Assembly: GCF_004210375.1 (NCBI RefSeq)
Contig: NC_134825.1
Coordinates: 41,596,348 to 41,660,347 of the forward strand
DNA: 64,000 bases
Reading direction: 5' to 3'
From: Tachypleus tridentatus
Taxonomy: Eukaryota > Arthropoda > Merostomata > Xiphosura > Limulidae
A program made the translations under genes and the position numbers. Positions 46,086-58,522 of this stretch are shown here, one piece after another (the stretch's first letter is position 1; each line of letters starts with the position of its first letter). The notes beneath the pieces were generated by a model. It saw only the letters and a list, made by a program, of their open reading frames with translations, was not told the DNA's origin and did not search any database.

Positions 46086-46330
46086 TTTGGTTTTTTTAAT
46101 TTCGCGCAAAGCTACTCGAAGGCTATCTGCGCTAGCCGTCCCTAATTTAGCAGTGTAAGGCTAGAGAGAGGCAGCTAGTCATCACCACCCACCTCTAATT
46201 CTTGGGCTACTCTTTTGCCAACGAATAGTGGGGATTAACTGTAACATTATAACGCCCCAAGGCTAAAAGGGCGAGCATGTTTGGTGCGACCGGGAGTCGA
46301 ACGCCTTAACACGCTTGGCCATGCCGGGTC
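46086..46330 (-). mobile_element. SINE-A, head partly deleted
   Basis: Reverse-complement copy from 'tttaatttcgcgcaaagcta' to 'gcgaccgggagtcgaacgcc' and 'acgcttggccatgccggg'. A stretch between the B box and the anticodon region is deleted. Confidence 0.92.
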
Positions 46331-46541
46331 TATTGTTATTTTAGCAAAAGCTATTATAATATGAAGGAGGGGCGCAAAGGAAACTTTGCTGAGTTAAGAG
46401 GAGCCGCTATTTGAAATTTGGTAAATAATAGATTAAATTATTGAGTGACCCTGTTATGAAATTAACCACTGTTACTCCTTTTATAGGTTTTATAAAGAAT
46501 GTCGTTGTGTGCCATATAATGTGAGCACGTGACATATTTAC

Positions 46542-46812
46542 CCAAGCATGGCCAAGCGCGTAAGGCGTGCGACTCGTAATCGAGGGTCGCGGGTTCGCGC
46601 CCGCGCGTTAAACATGCTCGCCCTCCCAACCGTGGGGGCGTTATAATGTGACGGTCAATCCCACTATTCGTTGGTAAAAGTAGCCCAAGAGTTGGAGGTG
46701 GGTGGTGATGACTAGCTGCCTTCCCTCTAGTCTTACACTGCTAAATTAGGGACGGCTAGCACAGATAGTCCTCGAGTAGCTTTGTGCGAAATTCCAAAAC
46801 AAACAAACAAAA
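46542..46812 (+). mobile_element. SINE-A, CpG-rich subfamily
   Basis: Plus-strand copy: 'caagcatggccaagcgcgta', 'gactcgtaatcgagggtcgc', B box 'gggttcgcgcccgcgcgtta', full body and tail 'tttgtgcgaaattccaaaac' with AAAC repeats. Confidence 0.95.
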
Positions 46813-46814
46813 AA

Positions 46815-48000
46815 TATTTGCCCAAACTTCTACCGTTGGAAATCATAAGTTATGTACAAGTACTTTCTTGAGTTAACTTTATCTGATGAAAATGTCTTTA
46901 AAACCCTTCACTTATCTTTCACTCATGTACACAGGTGCATAGTCACAAGTAATCTTAAATTTGTTTTATTGAACACTGGCGAAGACAGAGTTAGAGAAGA
47001 GAAAATTGTACATGATACTGTGAAAAACATCTAATATATGTGGAACATTAGAATTATCACAATAACGTTTGAGCATTTTTGCATACTTCGTCCCTCCGAT
47101 CTTCCCACATCCCTACGATGGGCACAGCGGAATCGTCCGCTGAGCTAAAGAACTATTAGTCTTCTAACCGTGAGCGTGTGAACATAGTGAGGAGTTTTGT
47201 TAGCAGTTAAAGGGACGTACCTTCCTATCGCTAATGCTTAGTTGTTAGTTGAAAGAAGATTAAGGGAGCTTCTCTAGTAGCTATTCAAATTATTTGTAAA
47301 GGTAAGGATTCAAATTTATAGTATTCTGTGTAATTCCAATTTACAAAAGCATATTAACTGTAGTAATTATCAAGAGGAATAGAGCCTGCCAAGGACAAGC
47401 CGTATACGGACGATTCGCTGATCCCGCGGTGTCTGGTATCTAACAATGCGACCATGTGCAAGCGATCGTTAGCAACGTATACACTGTAGTGTATTGTAAC
47501 AAGTACCCATAGATGTAACTAACCAGTTGTCTCTCTGCTGCTTGTAAATCCTTTCTCTCATTTTCTTTCTTAAGAAATCTACATTGGTTTTGTTACTTGT
47601 TTGTGAATAGAATATAGCCTTCTTCCTGATTATCAATGAGAAAACTTTTATATACATCTAAAGCTATAAGTCTACTGTTTTAACTGTAGCAAACGTATAT
47701 ATATTTTTATTCGCATATTTGTCTATATGTTTTTTTTTTTCAAATAAATTGTTTTTCATTGAGCAAGGGACTCGCATTATATTCTTATTCACTGTTAATA
47801 TAATGCGATTACAGTTTGAATGCTACACGATGACAAAATTTAAAAAACTCTCCATAACTACCAAAAAACAAAAACCAACACTTCTATATCCTACTTTTTA
47901 GGGCATATTTTTGCATTGTATTCTTTAACTTAGTCCAGCAAGAGTTGAAAATGGACCATATAGTGTTTGGTTGTTTTTTTTAATCAAACGTTACATGTTT
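46815..48000. other. no gene seen
   Basis: AT-rich, with short open frames (46852-47034, 47469-47657, 47719-47901) that carry no motif. Nothing is recognised apart from a possible SINE remnant near 47100-47145. Confidence 0.45.
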
Positions 48001-48004
48001 ATTT

Positions 48005-48125
48005 TAAAATTGTTTTTAATTTTATCGTAAAGCCAATAGGCTGTCTGCATTTTGACCACTGTGTAGAATCGAACCCCATATTTTTTTAATGTTGTAATTT
48101 TGTAGATTTGCTGATTTAACCACAA
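48005..48125 (-). mobile_element. SINE-B, old copy
   Basis: 'ttatcgtaaagccaataggc', 'gtgtagaatcgaaccccata' and 'taattttgtagatttgctga' fit a diverged reverse-complement SINE-B. Confidence 0.65.
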
Positions 48126-49224
48126 TACTAAAATATAAAACAACTAGTTATATAGTAATTAAATGTAGATGCAGTTTTCGGTTCGGTATTCTTGCTGTTA
48201 ACAGTGTTTTTTAGCCATAAATTTAATATACGTCACAAATCTTGCCGTGCCTAGCATATTTTGATGAAGCTTAAATCATGTTACTAACCGTTGCTGTAAA
48301 GTCAGTCGGTCTACGCGATTTTGAAATTGAGTCGGGTAAAGAGAAGAGAATGTGTAAGTGGTTTGTGCGAAATAATTACATCAGTTAATGAGTTCTGTTA
48401 TTGAAAGAAAGGCATCGTAGATGGTGGCGGGCGGCATGATCTTCAACTTGGCTTTTTTTCTCTTTTCGTGAAACAATGAAAGTTCGTTTGCCCTAGACTG
48501 TACTGTTACTATTGGATACAGACTGAATTTTTTCTACAATAGTTTTAAATTTTACGCAGTGTACTTCATAGCTTGGTAATGTAAGTTTATATTTAGTACT
48601 AGATGATTGTCGTAGTATATTATTAGTCACTTCTGGGAAATATTTCAGTAAACTTCATCAGCTGTTAATAAGCAGTTAACAGTTAAGTACACATGCTAAT
48701 GTAATACGAAACTTGCATTGAAATAACATGATGAGATATCTACATGAAATAGTACAGAGTTAGTTGCACCCTTCACATGCACTGTTTTCTTGGAAATTTG
48801 AAAATGTGAAAGTTTTGTTTTGTAGAGAACAAAAAACAGTGAATGAGATTGTTTGTTTAATATGTTGATACCTTTCAAACTTAAATACTAAAGTTCACAT
48901 AACCATCTTTCTAAGAGATGATGTAATGTGTTTAGGTTGCGTAAATTGAATTGGATTCTGTTGTTGGAATTTAATGCAACTAGGGAGACATGTTCTATTA
49001 CGGGTGGGTTGTAGTAAAACATTGACTCGGACTGTCTTGTTAAATGTTAATAAAATTCACGAAACGTGCAGCAACTTGTGGGTTGCATCAAAGCAAGAAC
49101 CTGGGTTCTGTATCTGAAGGTTAATACAAGTAGACATGATGTACTAAAGGTCTGGGGTTTTTATTTTGTTGTGCGACAGATGTGTGTTTTACTACATCTA
49201 GGTTTTAGTAAGTCTGGGACTAAG

Positions 49225-49625
49225 ATTCTTTTGTTGGTTGTTACTCCAAGTCTCGAGACATGTTGTAACATGAACAGGTTGAGGTAAATCGTGTATAGCA
49301 AGATTCTTCTGTTGGTTGTTATTCCAAGTCTCGAGACATGTTGTAACATGAACAGGTTGAGGTAAATCGTGTATAGCAAGATTCTTTTGTTGGTTGTTAC
49401 TCCAAGTCTCGAGACATGTTGTAACATGAACAGGTTGAGGTAAATCGTGTATAGCAAGATTCTTTTGTTGGTTGTTACTCCAAGTCTCGAGACATGTTGT
49501 AACATGAACAGGTTGAGGTAAATCGTGTATAGCAAGATTCTTTTGTTGGTTGTTACTCCAAGTCTCGTGACATGTTGTAACATGAACAGGTTGAGGTAAA
49601 TCGTCTATAGCAAGATTCTTTTCTT
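49225..49625. repeat. homogenised 78-bp tandem core, 5 copies
   Basis: 'tctcgagacatgttgtaaca' starts at 49251, 49329, 49407 and 49485, and with one change at 49563, exactly 78 bp apart and nearly identical. It is a recent amplification inside the older satellite of the same period. Confidence 0.97.
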
Positions 49626-50084
49626 GAATTGTTGGTAATCACGAAACATTATGTATTAACGGATGTACGTTGTAGTGAAGCATAGATTTCTTTTGTTGGA
49701 TGTTAATACAAGTCGTTATACGTGGTGATTATACCACGTTGTGGTTGTGACAGACCAATAGACTGATTCTGTTTTTAAATATCAAGGTAAGTCATTGGAC
49801 ACGATTTTGTTAGGTTTATAGTAAAGCGTGGACTCTAATTCTGTTGGTCGATGTTAATAAAACTCTAGAGGTGGTGTAACGTGTGCGGTTTGTAGTAAAG
49901 CAATATACTCAGTTTGTTGTTGGATGTTAATAGAAACCATGAGGCATAGCTTTTTAACATATCTAGGTTGTAGTAAAGCGGAGACTCGTACTTTTGTCAT
50001 TGGATATAAATATAAGTCATGAGATATGGTATTTATATCTTTTGTCTGCAGCAAAGAAATATTCTGACTGGTTTGTTAACATAC

Positions 50085-51770
50085 TGTTTAACATAATATT
50101 TAGGGACCTATTTGCCCACCTCGACTGCCTTATCCTCTAAAGCAAACTAAAACTATTAAATAAAAAACCAGCCTTTGGCATTCATATATCTATTAAGCTT
50201 TCTTTTAAACTCGTTCAAATTTACTGCCTCCACAACATATGAAGACAACCCATTTTATAGGCCAACCACTCTATTCGAATAAAAAATTTTCTTAGACGAA
50301 GACAGTTTTTATCTTTGTTAAATTTCTACTTGTATCCATCTTATTCTCGCTGTTAAGTATGGAAACAAAAAATATGATGTATCAATACAATGAATTCCCT
50401 TTAAAATTTCACAAACCTTAATCCTCTAACTCTTCTGTTTTTCATATAACAACCTCTCCATCCAAGGCACCCTTCTAGTAAACCTTCTTCGATTAAGGTA
50501 CAGTGCTCGTGAATGAACACAATTCTCCAAATTTGGCCTTACCAGTGACATACACAACAAAATTATAATCTCTCTAGACTTTTCAATATTTCTGTAGGTA
50601 TAACCTAAAATTCTGTGTTATCACTAGCAACGGCACACACTGCTTGGATCACTTAAGAGGCTGATCAAGCATTACGCTAAGATCCTTTTCTTTTATAACA
50701 GTCGTCAAGTTATTCCCATCCAAATTATTATAACCCACATGTAATGTCATACTATTATAATAATTAAAACCCATCTGCCATTTATTTGCCTCACTCGCGA
50801 AATGATCTAAATCATTTTGTAAAGAAGCAACATCCTTTTAACAGCCAGTAGTAACACCTAAGACCTTGATATTATAAGCACATTTAAGTAATTTATTCAT
50901 AATTCCTTCATCTGTGTCATTTGTGTAAATCAAAAAGAGCAGTGGTCTTACAACTACGCTGTGTGGCCTGGCCTGGCCACTGATGGTTAATCCCACTATT
51001 CGTTGGTAAAAGAGTAATCCAAGAGTTGGCGGTGGGTGGTGATGACTAACTTCGTCCCTCTAGTCTTACACTGCAAAATTAGGGACGGCTAGCGCATACA
51101 GCTCTCGAGTAGCCTTGCGCGAAATTTAAAACAAACAAAACTAAGCTGTGAGGTACACTACTTGCAACATTAATCCAGTTTGGCTGACCTCCATCTACAA
51201 CAACCCTCTGCCTTCTTCCATCAAGCCATTTTTTTTTTCCAATTTGCTAGCTTATCTCTCACACCTACATAGATTATTTTTCCAAGCCTTTTATGTCAAA
51301 TGCTTTTTGAAAATTCAGATATGCCAAATTTATACTCTTATCCTCATCTACTTAAGCAGTAACATTTTCAAACTGTCAAAACCTTTATAAGGCACGATTT
51401 TTCCTTAGTGTAACAATATTGACTATCCGGTAAAATTCCAAACTTTGTTAAATGACTTTGCAAAGTATTTTTTATCAGATTTTCCAAAACTTTATCCACA
51501 ACTGATGCAAGACTAATAGACTGGGACAACTTTTATTGCTTCTCTTTAAGATAGGAGTGATGTTAACTAGTTTTCAATCTGTTGATACTTCTATACTGTT
51601 CAAGGAATTACAAAAACATTGTAGCAGTTGGCCCTCATAATCAGTACCTGACATATTATCTGGATCAGGAGGCTTATCATTCTTTTAAACTTCCCAATTT
51701 TATTTTGGCAGGCTTAGGATTTATGCAATTGTCTTGTTAAACTTTGTTTTAGCTGTCAGTTGTCAAATAT
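50085..51770 (-). pseudogene. decayed CR1/L2-type LINE (3' part)
   Basis: The minus strand encodes broken reverse transcriptase and C-terminal sequence of the same LINE type as 24.1-27.0 kb. It contains [17 protein letters not shown]-like sequence just upstream of the inserted SINE (about 50900), NKWQMGFNYYN near 50780 and YNNLDGNN near 50730. A C-terminal tract follows in broken frames down to about 50110. Both copies share the LDGNN motif. It is 5'-truncated, with many stops. A SINE-A fragment is inserted at 50964-51140. Confidence 0.82.
50964..51140 (+). mobile_element. SINE-A, head-deleted, with target duplication
   Basis: Insertion in the LINE, flanked by CTACGCTGTG (50954-50963) and CTAAGCTGTG (51141-51150), a 10-bp duplication with one mismatch. 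The copy begins 'tggcctggcctggccactga' and jumps directly to 'tggttaatcccactattcg', so most of the tRNA head is missing although the 5' end is kept. Confidence 0.88.
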
Positions 51771-52329
51771 AAAGAATACTGCTTTAAGTCTTCATTAGTT
51801 AGTACAAGTCGCGAGACATGGTACTGTGACAGTTGAGCTGTAGTAAAATATTTATACCACTTATGTTCTTGATTGTTACTAGAAGTCATTAGATGTGGTG
51901 TTGTAACATGTAAGGGCTGTACTAAAGCAGTCAGATTCTGTTGTTAGGTGTTAATACAATTCACAAAACATGATTTTGTAGCGTGCCTCGACTATAATTT
52001 AACCTGAACTCTGATTCTGTTGGTAGAGATAAACCGAATCCACGAGGCGTGGTATAACAACGAGTATGGGATGGAGTGAAGTATGTTAATACAAGTTATT
52101 AGACGTGATTCTATAACTTTTCGAGGTTTTAATATGTATATTTTTTTGCTTATTATAATTCACGAGAGATGGTGTTGTTACGTGTCTATTATAAATGAAG
52201 AGTCGGATTCTGTTGTATGTTAATGCAAGTTGCAAGACAATGCGGTGTATCGTTTCTGTTTTCAGACTTAATAGAGAGAAGAGATAGATGTACTGTAGTT
52301 TGGTCAGTATCACTGGGACAGTATAACTG

Positions 52330-52435
52330 AGTTATCACACAATTGGCCAAGGGGTCATCACCCCACTGGGATTTTTACCCGGCGGCCCAATCGCCCCTTA
52401 GTATACTAGGTAAACTTGGTATACTTGGTAAACCA
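52330..52435. other. GC-rich patch of unknown origin
   Basis: 'ggccaaggggtcatcacccc', 'actgggatttttacccggcg' and 'gcccaatcgccccttagtat' interrupt the satellite and are far more GC-rich than their surroundings, followed by the short direct repeat 'ggtaaacttggtatacttgg'. I do not recognise it. Confidence 0.35.
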
Positions 52436-53061
52436 TGGACTCTTCTGTTGTTGGATCTGAAAGAAGTTACGAGACACGTTGTTGTGATGTGTCTTGGTTG
52501 TAGTAATTCAAGGATTCAAGCTCTGTTGTTGCAAGTTAATAAAAGTAACGAAACATGGTATTGGAAAGTGTGGAGTTTTAATACAGGTCGAGAAACATGC
52601 TACTCTAAAGTGATTGAGTTGTAGTAATAGAGGTATCGATAAATAGAGTTGTAACTAGTCTGGGCTATTTTAAAGCATGCGCGCAGATTTTGTTTCTAAA
52701 TGTTAATAAAAGCCACGTTAGATATAACGTGCTCTTGTAAAGTGTTGGTTGTAGTGAAGCAGTGCAAATTATTCTTTAGTGTAATATTAATACAAGTAGC
52801 AAAACATTATTGTAACATGTCTGTTGCAATAAATCTTAGCCTCCGATTCTGTTTTGCGGTGTTAATGTACTTTGTGAAACATGGTATTTTAATGTCTGAG
52901 CTGCAATGAATTATGGATTCGTATTATTTTATTGGATATTGATGCAAGTCACGAGACATGCTTTTTTATCGTGTCAGTTTGTCTTGAAGCGTGGACTTGG
53001 CTTCTGTTGTGGGATGTTAAGAGAAATGAAGAGTCATGATGTAACGTGTTTGGGTTGCAAT

Positions 53062-53190
53062 GTGTGTGTGTGTGTGTTTCTTGCAGCAAAGCCACATTGG
53101 GCTGTCTGTTGAGCCCACTGAGGGGAATCGAACCCCTGATTTTAGCGTTGTAAATGCGTAGATTTATCGCTGTACTAGCGGGGACCTGGG
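53062..53190 (-). mobile_element. SINE-B, full length, with GT run
   Basis: A (GT)n run, 'gcagcaaagccacattgggc', 'ctgttgagcccactgagggg', B box 'aatcgaacccctgattttag' and 'gtaaatgcgtagatttatcg'. Confidence 0.9.
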
Positions 53191-54491
53191 TTGCAGTCAA
53201 GCATAGACTCGGATTCTGTTGTTGGATGGTAATGTAGGTCATAAGGCATTTTGTTGTGGTCTTTTTGTTGGATCTTAGTACATGTTATAGATGTTGTAGT
53301 AACCTACTGACTCGAATTCTGTTCTATATTAAAGAAGCAGTGAAGTGTGTTATTCTAAAGTGTGTAACGGATTTACCGTTACATATCTGGTCTTATACCT
53401 ACGTTTGTTTCAGTTTGATGCATGTGACATATATTGTTGAATACGTATTGCACAAGTCCCGTCTGTTCTCCACATTGGTAGAAGATTCTCGAGAGTAAGA
53501 ATCAACAATATATGGTTTACGAAAATACTACCGTGTTTTCGAACATTGTTGAACATTCGAGAATATCGATGAACCGAGAAACGGAAAATAATATATTTTG
53601 GTCGCTACAGTCAATATACTATAAATTAATCTGAAAACTACTACTATTTGATCAACAACGTTTTGTAGATCTTGAACATTATAAACTGTTTAACTTCAGT
53701 GAATTAACTTTGGACGTTAGTATTTCTACGATAACATATATATATAAACCAATATTTGTAATAAGTTACTATAAAATTGTCTTGTTGTTTATATATTAAA
53801 ATGTTTGTGTATCAATTTGGTTGGCAATTATCATAAATGTGATTCATACTGAAATTCAAGTAGACTTCTAAATTCAAATTTCCGGTTACTTGAAATTGTA
53901 TACATGATATACATAACATAGTAAGTCGGGAGCTCGTCCGAGATAAATGTATAATGCGTATTAAGTGTTTTAGTTGTATTGAAGTGTGAACTTTTTTATT
54001 TTCTTCTTAAATGTTGATACAAATCGCCAGATGTGTTGGTGTAACGTGTGATGATTACAATAAATCATAAATTCAGATTATGTGGTGTCAGTGCAACTTG
54101 AAAGGTAGTCTTTTAAATGTGTCTGGGTTTTAGAAAAGTGAAAACTCAAATGCTGATGTCAGCCGACATGTTGCTGTAATGCATCTGTTATAAATAATAC
54201 ATTGATTTTGTTGTTGGATCTTGATTCACTAGACTTTGACTGTGTATAACATATCTGATTGCAATAAAGCTTGGGCTTGAGTTTTGTTGTTCGATGTTAA
54301 TTCAAACCGCTAGACATCATATTTGTGGAGCAACTTTGATTTCATATATACGGTTATTTTTATTTTACACCTCGTAAATTTTATGCTTTGCCCTTCAGTT
54401 AGTCAGAGTAGTTTTTACACATCTAGTGCTAAAATTCGGGGTTCTGTTTCCTGTGGCGGAAAGAGGTGTTTATCTCCTTGATCCATTGATA

Positions 54492-54703
54492 ATTCCAATG
54501 TAAGACTAGAGGGAAGGCAGCTAGTCATCACCACTCACCACGAACTCTTGGACGACTAGTTTATCAACGAATAGTGGGATTGATCGTCACAGTGTAACGC
54601 CCTTACAGCTGAAAGGGTGAGCATGTTTGATGCGACGAGGATTCGAACCCGCGACCCTCAGATTACGAGTCGAACTCCTTAACCCACTTAGCCATGCCGG
54701 GCC
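54492..54703 (-). mobile_element. SINE-A, tail missing
   Basis: Reverse-complement copy starting within the body at 'aatgtaagactagagggaag' and ending with 'gattcgaacccgcgaccctc' and 'cttagccatgccgggcc'. The 3' tail part is absent. Confidence 0.93.
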
Positions 54704-55092
54704 ATGTAAAGAGAGGAAAGTGTTTTAAGTATATATTTGTTATTTAGTTTATATATATATTTCCATGTCGGTATTATATACATGCATGATTTTATTGTAA
54801 CATTTTGAAAAACTGAATATCTCCCCTCTGTTACGTGTAGAAATGACAACTGTCGAAAAAGGCAATCATTTTATTAGCAGTCCTTTCTTGTGCTCAGTAA
54901 AATAAGGAACGATGGCATCTGGAGGAAAAGCTACAAAGCTAACCTGAGCATTCTGTTATGCTGGTTGTACCCATTTCATTGCAACTCCAAAGAATTTTGG
55001 AGCCAGTCTCCTTTGCGTAAGGACAAAAGCAGTTATTATTGAAGTAACACATGGAATGACAAAATATTATTGTAAATGGCCCAGTAGACAGT

Positions 55093-55095
<3 letters not shown>

Positions 55096-55151
<56 letters not shown>
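55096..55151. repeat. (CA)n microsatellite
   Basis: About 28 uninterrupted CA dinucleotides. The minus-strand open frame of alternating Cys-Val through it is an artefact. Confidence 0.98.
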
Positions 55152-55153
<2 letters not shown>

Positions 55154-55159
55154 ATTCAA

Positions 55160-56490
55160 AGCATTGGGTTCACTGCACATTTTATATTTATCACTATTTT
55201 TAGGCAAGTTGCCGTTGAATTGTTTCAGTGGGCATCTGCTAGTATGTCTCTAAACGAAACCTTAAACTAAGTTTATAAAACTCAGCACATTTATAAGTTT
55301 TGTAAAGGCACAATGTCGTAGCAAAATGTTTATTTCAGAAAATATAAGAAAAGCTTTATGAGAAGTTTTTATGCTGTAAAAGTACTGATATGGCAAGTTA
55401 AGTTTTTAGAATGAAAACAATTTAAACCTTCGAAGTAGCTGATAATTAGTTCAACACTTATGTAGTAATACAATATTTTGAGTAAATAACGGAAACATTT
55501 TTCTAAGTTTAAAATATCTTGTTATGAGTGCGTTACTTATTTTGGGATTAAGTTCCCACATTCAGAATACACTACTCGTGGGTTACTTTGCCTTTTATAA
55601 TTTAAAGTTTTAAAAATAATAAACTTCTTATTGGAAAAATTTGAAAAGTAGGATTTTTAAAGTCTAAAATGGCAAATAAAATGAATATGGTTGTTTTAAT
55701 GGCTTCATGCAACAATAACAGAAAGGTATTTTGTACACGCCATTTTAATGGGAATATTTTCCAAAATTGTGCTATTAATACAAGTATAGAGAAATTAATT
55801 TATTTTCAAATAGTATTCTGCGGATTACAAAATTGATAGAATAGAAAATGTTACTGGTATGAAAGCGTTAATTTGAACAAATTTGAGCTACCTGTCTAAT
55901 GGAGATTTGATCTTTTTGAAGCTTCAAATATAATTGGTCTGGTTTTCTAACAACATGTACATCCAGAAAACCATATTAATAACTTTGGTTTTCCATACAA
56001 ATTTGGTTCCAGTCATTCGAAGACTCGTTTTTCCAGAAGCGTTTTGAAGGTTGTTGTGATATAGTTTCATACGCAGCAATTAGTTTCCAGTGTAGAAAAT
56101 ACGGTGGCCACAAGTTGAACCTTTTGAGGTGGTAATCTTTGTGGGTACTGGTAGATCCATTCTCGTTTTTTTTTCTCTTATTTATTGTCCACAAAAGTAA
56201 GATGTTAGCAACAAACGCAGAACAAACGCAAATCTATTCTTCGTTTAGTAGAATTTCTATAATGGTATAAATTTATTTGAGGTCAAACTTTTATGCATCA
56301 ACAATGACGTTTTGATACTATAGAGTAATTCATCTCTACTGTATGCCAGTGTTAATTGTAGTGGGAAAAATAACGAGACTAAGGTTAAGTCATGAAGATC
56401 AAGACTGACTGTAAAGGTGACAACACAAAGAAAAATGTAGCCGAGTATTTTATGGTGAAAATCTTAGTAAGAATCCATGTGACAACGGCA
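55160..56490. other. no gene recognised
   Basis: AT-rich. A minus-strand open frame at 55976-56194 (KDYHLKRFNLWPPYFLHWKL and on) looks more protein-like than most, but matches no family I recognise and has no clear splice sites. Confidence 0.35.
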
Positions 56491-56492
56491 CC

Positions 56493-56748
56493 GCGGTTCG
56501 GCATGGCCAGATGGATAGGACACTTGACTCGCAATATGAAGGTCTCGTGTTCGAATCCCCGTCTCACGAAGCACGTTCGCCCTTTCAGCCATGGGGGCTT
56601 TATAATGTGACAGTTAATCCTAGTATTCTGTGGTGAAAGAGTAGCCTCAAAATTGGCGGTGGAAAGTGATAACTAGTTGCCTTCTCTCTTGTCTTTCTCT
56701 GCTTAGGGACAATTAGTTTGTAGTTTTTCGCGAAATGCTAAACAAACA
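56493..56748 (+). mobile_element. SINE-A, full length, diverged
   Basis: 'cggttcggcatggccagatg', 'cgtgttcgaatccccgtctc', 'gggctttataatgtgacagt' and tail 'gtttttcgcgaaatgctaaa'. Confidence 0.9.
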
Positions 56749-57074
56749 TTATTGAATAGTTTTGCAAAGCTGTTTCAATTAAATAGTGTAATTTAAATGG
56801 CTAATTTCTATAAAACTTGTGCAGAAACAATACTTACATAATCTAGATCTAGACACTGTTTATAGGTTATTTTTTTGTTTTTTTTTCGAAGTACACAATT
56901 TTATCCCATAGCTCCATCATTTCTTAACCAATTTGAGATCTGTTTTTAACTCTGGAGTTCTCGTAGATTACTTTGCTCTAATCACGCCTAAAATTATTTA
57001 AATTTCAGCGTAGGCTAGTAGAGATCTTGAGTAATAAACCGAATCGGATAATGGCGTGTTGTATGCTTGGTATT

Positions 57075-57162
57075 TTTATTCGTTTTATAGTTAAGTACAA
57101 AGCTACATATGAACTGTTTGTGCTCTACCGACCACGGGTATCGAAACTCGGTTTATTACTTT
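57075..57162 (-). mobile_element. SINE-C, old copy
   Basis: 'tagttaagtacaaagctaca', 'gtttgtgctctaccgaccac' and 'gggtatcgaaactcggttta' fit a diverged reverse-complement SINE-C. Confidence 0.6.
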
Positions 57163-57164
57163 GT

Positions 57165-58520
57165 AAGTTTTGTGCCATTCCGGACTTCTTGATGTTTATT
57201 GGTGGCGATCGTTAGTTTTCAAGTATCATTATACAACTTAGTCGTTTAATAGTTTTTAAAATACTTTAGTGTCTATAAATCTTTTCAATACTCATTAGAA
57301 ACTTGCACTATTTAAAAACCTTACTTCTCGTCATTAGAAACTTTGTTTGAATAGCCTCATTTTTCTTCATTGGAAATTACGGTTTTATTTCAAATATATA
57401 AATCTCTCATAATCAAAATACTAACTTATTGTACAGTAAACAACGAATGAAAAACATATACATACTATTGCATATTGAGTTTGAACTGTTTTATTTAAAA
57501 GCAGTCGTACTTCCACTAGTTTATAAACAGACCATCAGATCGTCTTTATTAATAAACAGTCCTTCGCTTTTTTTTTAAAGAGAACATTTGGCGAATGTTG
57601 GCTCCAAAAACAGTACGTTGGCGTGTAGGTGTTTGGCAAGTAAAGAGTCTGATATATTAAATCATGGCTTTCTCATTGCAGCTTAAATCTACTGATTTTT
57701 ATCTGTGGAATCCCATGTTGTGTAAAGTTTATTTTCGATACTTAAAAATGAACGCTCATTCCTACTGTCATGACATCATGCAATATAGGTACAGATCTCT
57801 GAAAAATCCTGTATTAGTTCTGAAAAAATTAATTCATCAAGCTAGCCAACCTTCAAAAGCAAATTACTATTCAACGAACCTTTGGATTGAGCCATAAAAA
57901 AATACGTATGTTTTCTTGACACTTCTATTTATAGAAGATCATTTTTTTCAATATAGCTTGTATTGCTTCCCTGGTTATAGATGCACTTTTTTTTTGTCTG
58001 GAAAATCCTTCTTCTCGTTGCAGTTTGTGATTAATGGAAATCACAGCTGTGTAATCATTGCTGAATAGAAACTACTGTTTTATCGATAGCCGTGATTTGT
58101 GTTTCAGAAATAATTACTCCAGTTCTAGTGCTTAAAAAATCACAACGCATTTTGTGTTTACTCAGTGATAATTGCTTGCCCCAATCAATATTTTTTGGCC
58201 TCCAAGAAATCTCATTGAATAGAGACGATTAAACGCCACCAACATATAGACAAATAATAACATATTCTGAAAATTTCAGGACAGTGTTTGTTCTCTAAAC
58301 AAGATTTGTGAAATGCCAAGACTTATCAAATCTCGTTATTCAACATCACGAGATAGCGTATGGCAACATAATGCTACAAATGGTGGTGTGGGCCGTTTTC
58401 TTGCAACGTTTAACAGAAAGATTTCCATGTAACGCGTGGCATTTAAGCATCACGTTTTTGGCTAGTACTTATTTAACAGCTTTTCCCTTCGTCCTGAAAA
58501 AAGCCTCAGTATAGAAGGGG
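57165..58520. other. no gene seen
   Basis: AT-rich. Open frames at 57664-57897 and 58308-58514 show no motif. No repeat structure was noticed. Confidence 0.4.
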
Positions 58521-58522
58521 AA

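Larger units (their letters stand above)
48930..54330. repeat. ancient degenerate satellite, ~78 bp period
   Basis: Units of the approximate form 'gattctgttgttggatgtta', 'atacaagtcacgagacatgg' and 'tgttgtaacgtgtctaggtt', then 'gtagtaaagc(a/g)tggactc', recur throughout 48930-50080, 51780-53330 and 53960-54330 with heavy divergence. A LINE (50085-51770) and a SINE-B (53062-53190) have inserted into it. No single unit is perfect, but the order of landmarks is kept for more than 3 kb in total. Confidence 0.8.

Noticed and set aside
49161-49583. 140-codon minus-strand frame with a perfect 26-residue repeat
   Set aside because: The 78-bp tandem period is a multiple of three, so an open unit stays open when amplified. 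There is no start context, signal or conservation argument for a protein.
54939-55151. Open frame of repeated Cys-Val
   Set aside because: It is the translation of a (CA)n microsatellite.
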